This document shows positions 9,310-23,377 of a stretch of 59,802 nt of DNA, one piece after another. This DNA is from Candidatus Methanoculleus thermohydrogenotrophicum. Its GTDB lineage: Archaea > Halobacteriota > Methanomicrobia > Methanomicrobiales > Methanoculleaceae. A model generated the notes under the pieces. It did no database searches, had not been told where the DNA came from, and worked only from the letters and a program-made list of their open reading frames with translations. The first letter of the stretch is position 1. Every line of letters starts with the position of its first letter. The stretch is from NCBI GenBank assembly GCA_001512375.1, contig LFRN01000178.1, positions 34,276-94,077 of the forward strand. The letters are read 5' to 3'. Both the position numbers and the translations under genes were made by a program.

Positions 9310-9759
9310 TCAAGCAACCTCGTTCTGCACCAGCTGGACATCGGCGATGTCATGCTGCCGCTGTGCAAGAACCTTTGCCTTGAAGATATTCTTCCCTGCT
9401 CTCCCGATGGCAAGCCCCCGATCCTCATCGCGCACTTCTACGCGGGCGATCGGCCGATCATCCGCATCGGTGGCAAAATCGATATCAGTGACATGCGCAG
9501 GGAGGAAACAGTTCCGGATAAACTGACCAGGATCCGGGGAATACTCTACAACCTCGATTCGCTTCCCCATAACATCGGAAGCCTTCTTGATGCTCGATCC
9601 GCCCCTGCCGATGGCAAGGCCCATGTCACCAGGATTGATTACAAAGATGATGCGCTCGTTCCGATTGTCGACGACGCAATCACGACTGCCTGCACCGGTA
9701 AGACTCTCAAACTGGGAGATGAGACGCATACACTCTTCAGTCAACACGACCTGTGGCAT
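9310..9759 (-). CDS. nusA: Archaeal NusA-like transcription termination factor (KH domains)
   Basis: MGLAIGRGGSSIKKASDVMGKRIEVVEYS and RGLAIGRAGKNIFKAKVLA; downstream of rpl30e. Confidence 0.95.
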   Translation of the reverse strand: MPQVVLTEECMRLISQFESLTGAGSRDCVVDNRNERIIFVINPGDMGLAIGRGGSSIKKASDVMGKRIEVVEYSPDPGQFIRNCFLPAHVTDIDFATDADDRPIARVEVRDEDRGLAIGRAGKNIFKAKVLAQRQHDIADVQLVQNEVA

Positions 9760-9762
9760 TGT

Positions 9763-10050
9763 CTACACTCTCACAACATTCAAGATATCAGATTCACCCG
9801 GCTCGATCACGGCAAGCGCACTGACGACGTACGGCATGCCACAGGCTTTTCCGAGCTGGACACTCGAGCCCTCGTAGACGTAAACAGGGGTCTCGGTATC
9901 TTTTACGATGTTTTTGACGGATTCGGGGCTGTTTTTAGCCACCACGACAAGTCTTGCCTTGCCTTCCTCGATGCATTCCCGGGTCTTGTTCTGGCCCAGG
10001 AACACGGTACCAGTCTTCACGGCTTTGCGTAGTGAAGCGTTAAAGTCCAT
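9763..10050 (-). CDS. rpl30e: 50S ribosomal protein L30e
   Basis: DFNASLRKAVKTGTVFLGQNKTRECIEEGKARLVVVAKNSP...IPVYVYEGSSVQLGKACGMPY-type sequence. Confidence 0.95.
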   Translation of the reverse strand: MDFNASLRKAVKTGTVFLGQNKTRECIEEGKARLVVVAKNSPESVKNIVKDTETPVYVYEGSSVQLGKACGMPYVVSALAVIEPGESDILNVVRV

Positions 10051-10061
10051 ATATAATTCTC

Positions 10062-13879
<3,818 letters not shown>

Positions 13880-13899
13880 AGTTTGAAATGCCCCCCTCA

Positions 13900-15717
13900 T
13901 TACACCATATCGTCGAGCCTCAGGCGGGGAGCAATGCCCATACTCTTCATCTCATCGAGGAGGAGTTTGAAGGCGTAACTCATCTCGACAGGGTAGATAT
14001 CAGTTTCGCTGCCGCAGGCAAGACACCGAGTGACTTTCCTCTTCCGGTCAAGCATCGCCACCATACCACACTTCGCGCAGACCCACTGGGTCACCTTGTC
14101 CGACTCGTCGAGCAACCGCTCTTTCAGGGCCATGGCCGCACCATGGCCGATCAGTACGTCCCGCTCCATCTCACCGAACCGGAGACCGCCCTCACGGGCA
14201 CGCCCCTCAGTTGGCTGACGAGTGAGCACCTGCACGGGGCCACGCGACCGCGCATGCATCTTGCTTGAGACCATGTGATAGAGCTTCTGGTAGTAGATGA
14301 CGCCGATATAGATATCGGCTACGAACCGGCGGCCAGTGATACCATCATACATCACTTCGCGACCGTCGTGGGAGAACCCGAGCCTCTTAAGCGACCTCCG
14401 AAGGTCCGCCTCTCGCTCGCCACAGAATGCAGTTCCGTTGATCCGACGGCCTTCAAGGGAGCCGACCTTGCCGCCCAGCATCTCGAGCATATGTCCGATG
14501 GTCATACGGCTCGGTATCGCGTGGGGGTTGATGATCAGGTCCGGGGTCATGCCCGACTCCGTGAACGGCATATCCTCTGAAGGCTGGATGAGCCCGATAA
14601 CGCCTTTCTGGCCGTGCCGGGATGCGAACTTATCGCCTATTTCCGGTATCCGGAGGTCACGAGTCCGGACTTTCACGAGGCGCGAGGAGTTCTCGCCCTC
14701 GGTGATGATGACGGTATCCACAATCCCACGCTCGTTACTTCGCATCGTGACTGAAGTGTCGCGTCGTTTCTCTACGGCGATGAGCTCGCTTGTAGGTTCT
14801 TCGAGGAACCTCGGTGGAGAGGTTTTCCCTATAAGCACATCCTTTTCACGGACAACCGTCTCTGGGTTGATGATGCCATCGTCATCCAGGTTCGCGTAGT
14901 ACTCAGGGCCGTGCGCGCCGGAGACCTCCTCATCCGGTATCTCGATCCGGTCAACCTGACCACCGGGGTAGCGCCGCTCTTCGCCTTCGTAGGTCCGGAA
15001 GAAGTGCGACCGCCCGAGACCACGGTCGATGGAGGCCTTGTTAATGATCAGCGCATCTTCAATGTTGAACCCCTCATAGGAGAGGATCGCAACGACAAAA
15101 TTCTGACCTGCCGGCCGCTCGTCGGACCCGATCGCATCAGAGGTCTGAGTGTAGGTAAGCGGTTTCTGGGCGTAGTGGAGCATGTGTCCTCGCGTGTCAG
15201 GACGGAGTTTCATGTTCGCCGCGCCAAACCCGAGCGCCTGCTTGACCATCCCTGCGCCCATGGTGACACGGGGACTGGCGTTGTGCTCGGGGAAAGGAAC
15301 GTGCGCCGCACCGATACCCAGGATGAGTGAAGGATCGATCTCCAGGTGCGTGTGCTCCAGGGTGAGGTCCTCTTCGTTGATGGCGATGAAGAGGTCTTCC
15401 TCTTCCTCGGCATCGATGAACTCAATGGCGCCCCTATGTACCAGGTCATCGAAGGTCATCTCATCGTTGCGGATGCGTTCGATATCTTCCTCGGTCACCT
15501 CAGGCTTGCCATCCCGGACCACGATCAGGGGGCGGCGTGCTCTCCCGCGATCGGTGTGGACGATAACGTCGTTGTTGAAATCCTTATAGGAGACATTGAT
15601 CTCAGAAGAGAGTTCACCACGCCGGCGCATCTCACGCATCCGGGAAACCAGATCCCGGGGATCATCCACGAGCCCGATCAGGGCCCCGTCAACGAAGACG
15701 CGTGACTGCCGCCTCAT
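13900..15717 (-). CDS. rpoB1: DNA-directed RNA polymerase subunit B' (C-terminal half of split B)
   Basis: [17 protein letters not shown]...[25 protein letters not shown]...zinc ribbon [23 protein letters not shown]. Confidence 0.97.
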   Translation of the reverse strand: MRRQSRVFVDGALIGLVDDPRDLVSRMREMRRRGELSSEINVSYKDFNNDVIVHTDRGRARRPLIVVRDGKPEVTEEDIERIRNDEMTFDDLVHRGAIEFIDAEEEEDLFIAINEEDLTLEHTHLEIDPSLILGIGAAHVPFPEHNASPRVTMGAGMVKQALGFGAANMKLRPDTRGHMLHYAQKPLTYTQTSDAIGSDERPAGQNFVVAILSYEGFNIEDALIINKASIDRGLGRSHFFRTYEGEERRYPGGQVDRIEIPDEEVSGAHGPEYYANLDDDGIINPETVVREKDVLIGKTSPPRFLEEPTSELIAVEKRRDTSVTMRSNERGIVDTVIITEGENSSRLVKVRTRDLRIPEIGDKFASRHGQKGVIGLIQPSEDMPFTESGMTPDLIINPHAIPSRMTIGHMLEMLGGKVGSLEGRRINGTAFCGEREADLRRSLKRLGFSHDGREVMYDGITGRRFVADIYIGVIYYQKLYHMVSSKMHARSRGPVQVLTRQPTEGRAREGGLRFGEMERDVLIGHGAAMALKERLLDESDKVTQWVCAKCGMVAMLDRKRKVTRCLACGSETDIYPVEMSYAFKLLLDEMKSMGIAPRLRLDDMV

Positions 15718-17255
15718 GCCGTCTCCCTCCGGAGGGGAACGACGCCCATCTCGTACAGGGCATTCTTCACTCTCTCTTCATCCATAACACCCTTACTGAT
15801 CTCAACCATCTGGGCGAAATTCTTCACCAGCCCACAGTTTGGACCCTCAGGAGTCTCGCTCGGGCAGATCCGGCCCCACTGGGTGGGGTGCAGGTCGCGG
15901 GCCTCGAAGTGAGGCTGAGACCTGGAGAGCGGGGAGATCACGCGCCGGAGGTGCGAGAGTACCGCCATATGATCCACCCGATCCAGGAGCTGCGAGACAC
16001 CGGTGCGCCCACCTACCCAGTTGCCGGTGGCAAGTGGATGCAGCAGCCGCTCGGTCAGGACGTCCGCACGCACAGCGGTGGCAATCGAGAGTTCGCGGTG
16101 GCGCATGCTGGCTCGCTCAAGCTGGTACTTCACGTCCCTGGTCAGGCGGTTTAATGAGATCCGGAAGAGGTCTTCCATCAGGTCACCGGCGAGTTTCAGC
16201 CGCTTATTCGCATAGTGATCCTTGTCGTCGATCCGGCGCCTATCAAGCACCAGGTCGAAACAGGCCTCAGCCATACGCCCGAGGAAGTGCGCCTTTGCAA
16301 GGCGGACGCTCTCAACTGCCGGCCGATATTCGGGATCCCCCTCCTTCAACCCGACCGGCATCAGGTAGTTCAAATGTGGGAGAAGGTAGTTGTCAAGGAC
16401 AAACTCAGCCCGTTTTCGCTGGTAGTCGCGGGTCTGGTTGGGAGCGAGTTTCTTTCCGACATACATGATGCCTTCATCGACTGTGTCGCACTCGCTCTCT
16501 TCCAGATTCTGCATCATGAAAGTGAGGATCTCTTCATCGGTGGAGACCGCCTCCACAATGTCGTGGTCGCCCTGGAGTCCCAGCGCTCGCATCAGGTCGA
16601 CGAACCGGAGATGCCCGGCGACCGAGGGGAACGAGACCTCGAGCAGGTTCTTGCGGTTCCTCTCAACGATCACGAGCGCCCGGTAGCCCCGGTACTGTGA
16701 GAAGACCTTGGCGACGTAGATCCGCTCGTTGTACCGTTCGGTGAACTCGGTCATGATCTTGTTCGAGGCAAGATCTTCGAGTGTCATCAGCACCCTTTCG
16801 GTGCCGTTGACGATGAAATAGCCGCCAGGGTCAAGGGGGTCTTCACCGTGCTCGATCCGATCGGCGTCGCTCATCTCGTAGAGGTTGCAGGCGGCCGAAC
16901 CCACCATCACCGGCAGCTGCCCGATGACGGTAACGACCGGATCCTGTGCCTCCCCGCCCTGGACGAGCGTCATGTCAAGTTGAATAGGTGCTGCGTACGT
17001 GAGGTTGCGCAGGCGCGCTTCGCTCGGGAAGAGCACAGACTGTGATCCGTCTGCCTCGCGAACGAGGGGGTTCTTCACCTCGATCTTGCCCAGCTCAACC
17101 CATACAGCCTCTTTACCCTTTCCACGACTCTCAATATCAGTCTCAATAATGCGCTGTTCGTCGACGACTTTCTGGAGGTTGTGCTGGAGGAAATTATTAT
17201 AAGAATCTAACTGATGGCGTGCTACATGCTGCCACGAAAAATACGCTCTCGACAA
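15714..17255 (-). CDS. rpoB2: DNA-directed RNA polymerase subunit B'' (N-terminal half of split B)
   Basis: [21 protein letters not shown]...[25 protein letters not shown]. Confidence 0.97.
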   Translation of the reverse strand: MSRAYFSWQHVARHQLDSYNNFLQHNLQKVVDEQRIIETDIESRGKGKEAVWVELGKIEVKNPLVREADGSQSVLFPSEARLRNLTYAAPIQLDMTLVQGGEAQDPVVTVIGQLPVMVGSAACNLYEMSDADRIEHGEDPLDPGGYFIVNGTERVLMTLEDLASNKIMTEFTERYNERIYVAKVFSQYRGYRALVIVERNRKNLLEVSFPSVAGHLRFVDLMRALGLQGDHDIVEAVSTDEEILTFMMQNLEESECDTVDEGIMYVGKKLAPNQTRDYQRKRAEFVLDNYLLPHLNYLMPVGLKEGDPEYRPAVESVRLAKAHFLGRMAEACFDLVLDRRRIDDKDHYANKRLKLAGDLMEDLFRISLNRLTRDVKYQLERASMRHRELSIATAVRADVLTERLLHPLATGNWVGGRTGVSQLLDRVDHMAVLSHLRRVISPLSRSQPHFEARDLHPTQWGRICPSETPEGPNCGLVKNFAQMVEISKGVMDEERVKNALYEMGVVPLRRETA

Positions 17256-17297
17256 AACACTTCTGTCTAACAGATGGATCAGCTCCCAGCCTTGGAA

Positions 17298-17558
17298 TTA
17301 TTTCTTTGGTCTCTTCACGACAAGGCGATACGCTTCGGCCCTGCCCGCCGTGCGACTGTCGCGAATAATCCGGATCACATCGCCGACATCGCCCCCGATA
17401 GCCTGTACTGCAGGATCGTCATGATAAATTTTTGGTAGTTGCTCCAAAGAGATGCGGTACATCGCGAGCAGCTCCGCCACCTCTTCTTCGCTCATGATCT
17501 GATGATCCGGAACCATCTCATGTTTAAGTACATCCAGGGAGGTGCTCACTGCTCTCAC
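17298..17558 (-). CDS. rpoH: DNA-directed RNA polymerase subunit H
   Basis: [47 protein letters not shown]...[23 protein letters not shown]. Confidence 0.95.
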   Translation of the reverse strand: MRAVSTSLDVLKHEMVPDHQIMSEEEVAELLAMYRISLEQLPKIYHDDPAVQAIGGDVGDVIRIIRDSRTAGRAEAYRLVVKRPKK

Positions 17559-17629
17559 ACCCCACCGATGAAATAGTTTTGTATCAGATGCATCACCTTC
17601 TCAAAAACCATAGACATCGCCCATGGCAA

Positions 17630-17703
17630 CGGGCCCAAGGGGATTTGAACCCCCGACCACCTGGTTAAAAGCCAGGCGCTCTACCTAACTGAGCTATAGG
17701 CCC
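17630..17703 (-). tRNA. tRNA-Lys (anticodon TTT)
   Basis: Reverse complement GGGCCTATAGCTCAGTTAGGTAGAGCGCCTGGCTTTTAACCAGGTGGTCGGGGGTTCAAATCCCCTTGGGCCCG folds as cloverleaf; anticodon loop CTTTTAA. Confidence 0.95.
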
Positions 17704-17893
17704 CGCGTGTACTGCCATCTAGCATTATTACAATGCAAGAATAGTATAAAAATACTTTGCTTCAGGACGCATCATATAATTCGCAGTCCGGCAATATAAA
17801 CTTTTCATTTTAATACCCTCAGGTGCCAAACCGGAATCTTTAATATTCAAGGAAGACTCACCCCGTACAGATACCCTGTTCTCCCGGTGCAAT

Positions 17894-18331
17894 ATGGTTC
17901 ATCTCAAAGATCGCGTCGATATAGTCATCTCCGCTCTGTCCGGCGTAACAAAGGGTATTTATCTGCTCATCGCCATCTCACTCACCCTGCTCGCGATCAT
18001 CTCTTTTTACGACGTGACCCTGCAGATGGCGACGCTTATCCATACCCGGGACATGACGCAGGGCATACTCCAGGTGTTACATGCGCTCCTGCTCACCATA
18101 ATCATTGTGGAGATCCTGGAGACAGTGACGGCCTACTTCAAGACCAGCAGGTTGCAGGTGACGCCGATCCTGGTCGCGGGCATCACCGCAATGGTTCGGC
18201 GGATGCTGACCTTCGGGATCGTCGAGCACTTCGATCCCGTCGATATTGGTATGACACTCGCCGCAATCCTGGTTCTGACCGTCGCGACCATCTATATTAG
18301 CCGCCAGGAACGCACGGATTACTATTATTAG
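17894..18331 (+). CDS. PsiE-family (phosphate-starvation-inducible E) membrane protein
   Basis: Four hydrophobic helices; LEILETVTAYFK-like core (VEILETVTAYFKTSRLQVTPILVAGITAMVRRMLTF). Confidence 0.8.
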   Translation: MVHLKDRVDIVISALSGVTKGIYLLIAISLTLLAIISFYDVTLQMATLIHTRDMTQGILQVLHALLLTIIIVEILETVTAYFKTSRLQVTPILVAGITAMVRRMLTFGIVEHFDPVDIGMTLAAILVLTVATIYISRQERTDYYY

Positions 18332-18419
18332 GCAGGTTGCGGCCGAGAGTGTTCCTATAACACAACCGTCTTCAGTCTTCCAGAGCTGATACTGCCGTCT
18401 ACTCATGAAGGGCAGGAAG

Positions 18420-18448
18420 TCAATTGCCTCAATTGCCTCAATTGCCTC
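18420..18448. repeat. Short tandem repeat, 9-bp unit TCAATTGCC x3 plus TC
   Basis: tcaattgcctcaattgcctcaattgcctc. Confidence 0.9.
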
Positions 18449-18754
18449 CCGGGGCTCGCCGACGTGGCGGGTGACCGTAATGGCCAATCGTGGCAGCATT
18501 GGGAGACAAGAAAAGAGATCACCTCAACTCCGACATTGTAACCTTCCGGAGCGACTAGATGGCGCGCAATAATACCTCTGGATCTCACCGGTCTCAACAG
18601 GAATTCATCATAGTCTACTGTTTAGCGCCGGTGAGGACCACCCTATGAGGCGCTGGCTGGCGGGATGCCATACCGGACCTCTTTGATCGAGCGGACCCGG
18701 GCCGGTCATCATGGGGCCGCCACACCCCCTTCATCAAAAAGAGAGAAAGGGTTC

Positions 18755-19393
18755 TCACTCCACCTCGAAGACATCTGAAAACTGACTCCTGATCTGGTTC
18801 AGGCGCTCTTCCTGGAGTTTGATACTTGTCGCCATGCTCTTTATGGCCCGCACGATGTTCTCACCCATTCCTGTCCGGGCATCCTTGATGCTGTACGTAG
18901 TCTCCAGGACCTTCAGGAGGCGCTTGTTGATGTCGACGCTCTTTGAGAGGCGCTCATACTCGTCGATGATCTGCTGGTCCACGCCAGCTTCGCGCGCCCG
19001 CTCAATGTCGGCAGAGATGGAGTGCTGGCGTGCCAGCACATGTTCGATGGCTTCGCAGAGCTGGTGATGTGTGGTGGGCTTGAGGATATAATCCTCGATA
19101 TAGGCGCCGTATCGGTTGGCCTCTTCGGGTGTGAGGGGTTTTGCGGTCAGCATGAGGACCGGGATGTTGCGTGTTTCAGGGTCGGCCTTAATCTTCTCAA
19201 GCGTCTCCCACCCATCCATCGGCTCCATCATGACATCCAGGAGGATCAGGTCAGGGGTGGTCGACTTTAAGGTTTCCAGGCACTCCGCACCGCTAAGGGC
19301 GGCGATGGATTTGTAGCCTCCACGCCCAAGCATTGTGACAAAAACATCGACGATCATGGGACTATCATCGACAACAAGTATCGTATACATCAC
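18755..19393 (-). CDS. Response regulator (CheY-like receiver) with C-terminal helical extension
   Basis: YTILVVDDSPMIVDVFVTMLGRGGYK...TTPDLILLDVMMEPMDGWETLEKIK...VLMLTAKPLTPEE. Confidence 0.92.
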   Translation of the reverse strand: MMYTILVVDDSPMIVDVFVTMLGRGGYKSIAALSGAECLETLKSTTPDLILLDVMMEPMDGWETLEKIKADPETRNIPVLMLTAKPLTPEEANRYGAYIEDYILKPTTHHQLCEAIEHVLARQHSISADIERAREAGVDQQIIDEYERLSKSVDINKRLLKVLETTYSIKDARTGMGENIVRAIKSMATSIKLQEERLNQIRSQFSDVFEVE

Positions 19394-19773
19394 ACCACCA
19401 CTCCGATCCTGGTCGCTATGTCAGATAGCTGCCCCTGTACTGTTGGGAGATCCGCAGACTTATCTATTACCGCAGTGATCAGGGCGACCTCTCCCGCACT
19501 CACAATAAAAATCGTAGCATCAGCATCGGTTGCCGTGATGGTGACCATGGACGGCCGCTGTACGTGTACGCTGCTGCAAACTGCCTCTGCTGCCGCAAGG
19601 ACTGTTGCGCTCATTGCCGCGAAAAGAGACAATGACAGATCGCTCTCCCGGAAGTACTTAGCCATAACCAGGCCATCGCATGATACAAGGGCAGAGGCAA
19701 CGACACCAGCAATGGCCCGGATCCCTTCGATGTACTCCTGAGTTTCCTCTTCCATGGAGGAATGGTAACTCAT
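19390..19773 (-). CDS. Roadblock/LC7 domain protein
   Basis: EYIEGIRAIAGVVASALVSCDGLVMAKYF...LFAAMSATVLAAAEAV...ATIFIVSAGEVALITAVID; 4-bp overlap with the response regulator. Confidence 0.8.
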   Translation of the reverse strand: MSYHSSMEEETQEYIEGIRAIAGVVASALVSCDGLVMAKYFRESDLSLSLFAAMSATVLAAAEAVCSSVHVQRPSMVTITATDADATIFIVSAGEVALITAVIDKSADLPTVQGQLSDIATRIGVVV

Positions 19774-20066
19774 TTCTCAACCCCGATTCCTATACCATGC
19801 ATATGTGCGTTGTGTAATATATGAATGTCGAATAGATCGGCGCTTCAATTACGCGTGTACCTTGGTTTTGTCGTTATTAAGAGGTATATGTAGCATTTAG
19901 AGCCAGACGAGACTACCCCAACAGGAACCTGTACTGGAGGACTTCAGGACCAGGGCGGAGGGGGTGACTGTTCCCCACCGTATTGGTGAGCCAGGCTGCC
20001 GCATTTTGAGGAGCCTATGAAGCAGATCGTCAATCCACCATAAGATGACATGCTCCGTTGGTATGG

Positions 20067-20520
20067 GGGGAACCTACGTTGTTGATGATGACATGGGCAC
20101 AGCCCGACCCCGGGATCAGCCCGGGGCTCACGGAGAAGCCGATAACACTTCACGAAATTCTGACAGAGAAGGTAAGGGACCCGGGGCGCGACCTGCGACC
20201 TATTAGAGGGGCATACGGCCCTGGAGTTTGTGTCAATTACGGATGGCAACCTGTCGTTCCAGGGGCTTAGACCCGGAGCGGTTCAAAGAGCTGTATGCAG
20301 GATCTCACCAACCATTGTGGTTTTCTGCTCCTCGACACACCCGCCAGTAGCGGTGCTGATGCAATCTGCTGCCGCTTACCGCGACGAACGAAGTGATACT
20401 CGTTGTGAGTCTTGAGATCTCCTCACTTGTAGATCCAGGATCAAGATCCTGGCAGAGATGAACAGCTGGCGCGGAGCGTTGAAGAGTACAAGGGAACGTG
20501 TGTATGGTCATTCTATTCCC
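20067..20520 (+). pseudogene. Frameshifted MinD/ParA-family ATPase remnant
   Basis: Pieces in different + frames: TYVVDDDMGTA / PGISPGLTEKPITLHEILTEK / LEFVSITDGNLSFQGLRP / CGFLLLDTPASSGADAI / EVILVVSLEISSLVD, matching the MinD order (VDADxG, LHEVL, LxFQGL, LLIDTPA, EVILVxxPEIxSLxDA). Confidence 0.7.
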
Positions 20521-20568
20521 CTCCTGAAGCGAAGATATATGTGTGAATCCTTCACATATTATGAGGGA

Positions 20569-20641
20569 GGGGCCATAGGGTAGCCTGGCATCCTAGGAGA
20601 CTGGGGGTCTTCTGACCTGCGTTCAAATCGCGGTGGCCCCA
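20569..20641 (+). tRNA. tRNA-Pro (anticodon GGG)
   Basis: GGGGCCATAGGGTAGCCTGGCATCCTAGGAGACTGGGGGTCTTCTGACCTGCGTTCAAATCGCGGTGGCCCCA, acceptor GGGGCCA/TGGCCCC, anticodon loop CTGGGGG. Confidence 0.93.
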
Positions 20642-20682
20642 TCGTACCATTTTTCTCATCCCCGGACCCAGTTAACTGCAGC

Positions 20683-21540
20683 ATGAGACTTCAACAAAGC
20701 TGCATGGACTGTCTGATCTCCCGCGTCGAGTATGAAAGCAGACTCTGTACCGACAACGAAGCGCTCATCCAGAAGACTGTCAGGGCGTGCCGAGATCTTC
20801 TTAAGCGCATCTCCGCGGATCCGGTGCCCGCACCTGTCATAGCGAGCCGGGTGCACCGCCTCGCCTATCAGATGCTTGGAGATACCGACCCCTATCGTTC
20901 CTTAAAGCAGGCCAATAACGAGGATGCGATGGCGGTCTGTCGGCAGGTGAGAAATGAACTCTCAACGTTCCGCGATCTTGCGCTCGCGTCAGTCATCGGG
21001 AACACACTGGATTATGGTTCGAAGGCCCACACCGTCACCGATAATTTCGTCGAGTTCTTCCGCCGCGAATTCGCGGCGGGACTGACAGTTGATGACACTG
21101 ATGCTATGAAACCTCTCACCTCCCGCGTGGTCTACCTCGCTGACAACTGCGGTGAGATTGTCTTTGACGCACTCCTGGCAGATTGTCTCAAAAAGAACAG
21201 ATCGCATGTCACCTTCGTCGTCAGGGGCGCGCCGATCTTAAACGATGCGACCCTTGAGGATGCACTGGCGCTCGGGCTCGATCACCGGGTAGACCTGCTT
21301 ACCACCACGGCAGACGGCGTCGCCGAACTTGGTCTCAACCTGGATATCGTCCCACCGGCCCTTGCTGATGCCCTGGACCGCGCGACGCTCATCATCGCCA
21401 AGGGCATGGCCAACTACGAGTCGCTCTCTGATTATCACGACCTCCCGCCCACTGCCTATCTGATGTCAGTGAAATGCGGCCCAATCAGCGCAGACATAGG
21501 GATTCCCGTCGGCTCCAAGATCGCCCTTCTCCGCGAGTGA
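20683..21540 (+). CDS. DUF89 / ARMT1-like damage-control phosphatase
   Basis: N-terminal CMDCL motif, VVYLADNCGEIVFDALL, DLLTTTADGVAELGLNLD, ANYESLSDY, SVKCGPISADIGIPVGSKIALL. Confidence 0.9.
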   Translation: MRLQQSCMDCLISRVEYESRLCTDNEALIQKTVRACRDLLKRISADPVPAPVIASRVHRLAYQMLGDTDPYRSLKQANNEDAMAVCRQVRNELSTFRDLALASVIGNTLDYGSKAHTVTDNFVEFFRREFAAGLTVDDTDAMKPLTSRVVYLADNCGEIVFDALLADCLKKNRSHVTFVVRGAPILNDATLEDALALGLDHRVDLLTTTADGVAELGLNLDIVPPALADALDRATLIIAKGMANYESLSDYHDLPPTAYLMSVKCGPISADIGIPVGSKIALLRE

Positions 21541-21629
21541 CCCTCCGAACACCATGGAAACAGCGCGGACTCCAGCGCCCTCCCACCACACCCTGCAGGG
21601 TAAAAAACTCCATATATAGTTTTGGCTAT

Positions 21630-21656
21630 AATTACCTCCTCTTAGAGGAGATAATT
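21630..21656. repeat. 27-bp inverted repeat AATTAcCTCCTC-TTA-GAGGAGaTAATT at the edge of an AT-rich island
   Basis: 11 of 12 arm positions complementary around a TTA centre. Confidence 0.85.
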
Positions 21657-21948
21657 TGATTAAAGAGACCATTATAACAGTTAATTTATTATTTCCAGCT
21701 TAATATAAGCTTAAATATTTTTTAGAAACTATTATATAATGGACCTAATAGAAACTGGATCGGGGTAAGACCACACCCAGTGATCAGTCATCATCAATTC
21801 CAGTCAGCAATCATCACGACCTACCACACAATCGCTCGATAGAGGGCGTCCATGGCACGCGCCCTCCCCCACCAGTGTTCAGTGACCAACAAGATCATCA
21901 TACCAGGCCACAAGATACCGGGTGTGGCCCCCCACCTCATTCCACAAG

Positions 21949-22110
21949 GGTGACTGCACCCCCCACCGATGTGGGGGTATCTGGGGTAAATACATCCCGG
22001 AGATTGCAGCCCCAATCTCACTATACTGATCGCTGCATTCTGGTCACGATCCATCGCGAGCCCGCAGTGCGGGCGGGAATGGATCCGATCAGAGAACGTC
22101 TTTTGCGACG
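21949..22110 (-). mobile_element. Relic of tnpB 3' end with right-end hairpin (IS200/IS605-IS1341 type)
   Basis: MDRDQNAAISIVRLGLQSPGCIYPRYPHIGGGCSHP resembles TnpB C-terminal DRDxNAAxNI plus tail; hairpin TACCCCC-ACATCGG-TGGGGGG then TGCAGTCAC. Confidence 0.75.
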
Positions 22111-22141
22111 ATCCAGAAAATAGATGAGGGCGTGGCGCCGC

Positions 22142-23356
22142 TTACCCGAAGATCTCTCGGGACATCTCCAGCGCCTCGATGGCAGGCAACTTCTTCCCGG
22201 TCAGGAACTCGATCGCCGCCCCGCCACCGGTGGAGATGTGCGAAAACCGATCCTCAAGACCAAGTCGCTCGATAGCCACCGCAGAATGCCCGCCTCCCAC
22301 CACCGAGAACTCAACGGTCGAAGCTGCTTTTAAGAGACTGTAGGTCCCGACGGCGAACTGCTCCTCCTCAAAGAGCCCGGCCGGACCGTTCACCACAACT
22401 GTCCCTGATCTGCTGATCTCCCGCGAGAGGAGGTCGATCGATTCGCTCGCGAGATCCAGCACCTGAGCCTCCTCCGGGATGGCATCTACCGTATACTCTG
22501 CCCGCCGGTCACCCTCACGGACGGCGACCGAGTGCGGCAGGAAGATCCGGTCCCGGTAGGTTTCGAGGAGATCTTTTGCCTTATCAACCTCGCCCAGGTA
22601 GCCCAGCTGCTCGATCAGCTGGGTTGAGGGGCGCCCAATATCATAGCCTGCTGCAAGCAGGAAGACATTACCCACCACGCCAACCACGATCACCCGATCG
22701 GCGATGCCCCGCTCAAGGACATTTTTCGCGACCGCAATCGAGTCGTCCACCTTCGTCCCACCGAGGACGAAGGTAACTGGGCGCGGAGCGCCGGTAAAGA
22801 CCCGGGAGAGATTTCTGATCTCCTTCTCCATCAGGAGGCCAGCAACCGACGGTAGCGCGAGCGGCAACCCCACGATCGAGGGCTGAGACCGGTGCGCTGT
22901 ACCGAAAGCATCGTTGACATAAATATCAGCCATCGATGCCAGTTTCCGAACAAGGATGGTCTTCTTCGCCTCCTCCGGTTTTAAGGTCAGATTCTCCTCG
23001 GCGGCAAACCGGAGGTTCTCGAGCATCAGAACATCCCCACGCTTTGCGTTCAGGACAGCTTCCCGGGCGCATCGCCCGAAGATATCATCCACGTAGGTCA
23101 CCGGGCGACCAAGCAGCCGCTCCAGTTTTGCCGCGTGCGCCTCAAGCGTCGTGTAGTCCTTCTTGCCTGGCCTGCTCTGGTGTGTCATAACAACAAGCCG
23201 GGAATCCTCAAGCGCCTGCACCGTCGGCAGGTGCTCCCGAAACCTCTTGTCATCCAGGATCTGGTTCGATGAGGGGTCGATGGGCGAGTTGAAATCCACC
23301 CGCAACAACACCGTTCCCGTCAATTTCCCTGCGTCAGCAAGCGTGCCGATCTCCAC
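22142..23356 (-). CDS. pgk: Phosphoglycerate kinase
   Basis: TVLLRVDFNSPID...VVMTHQSRPGKKDYTTLEAHAAKLERLLGRPV...TVVVNGPAGLFE...GGGHSAVAIE...STGGGAAIEFLTGKKLPAIEAL. Confidence 0.97.
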   Translation of the reverse strand: MEIGTLADAGKLTGTVLLRVDFNSPIDPSSNQILDDKRFREHLPTVQALEDSRLVVMTHQSRPGKKDYTTLEAHAAKLERLLGRPVTYVDDIFGRCAREAVLNAKRGDVLMLENLRFAAEENLTLKPEEAKKTILVRKLASMADIYVNDAFGTAHRSQPSIVGLPLALPSVAGLLMEKEIRNLSRVFTGAPRPVTFVLGGTKVDDSIAVAKNVLERGIADRVIVVGVVGNVFLLAAGYDIGRPSTQLIEQLGYLGEVDKAKDLLETYRDRIFLPHSVAVREGDRRAEYTVDAIPEEAQVLDLASESIDLLSREISRSGTVVVNGPAGLFEEEQFAVGTYSLLKAASTVEFSVVGGGHSAVAIERLGLEDRFSHISTGGGAAIEFLTGKKLPAIEALEMSREIFG

Positions 23357-23377
23357 CGGGTATCACCCGTACCCTGA

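Noticed and set aside
18420-18448. Possible CRISPR array
   Set aside because: Only three 9-bp units with no spacers; no CRISPR-like repeat-spacer pattern seen in the window
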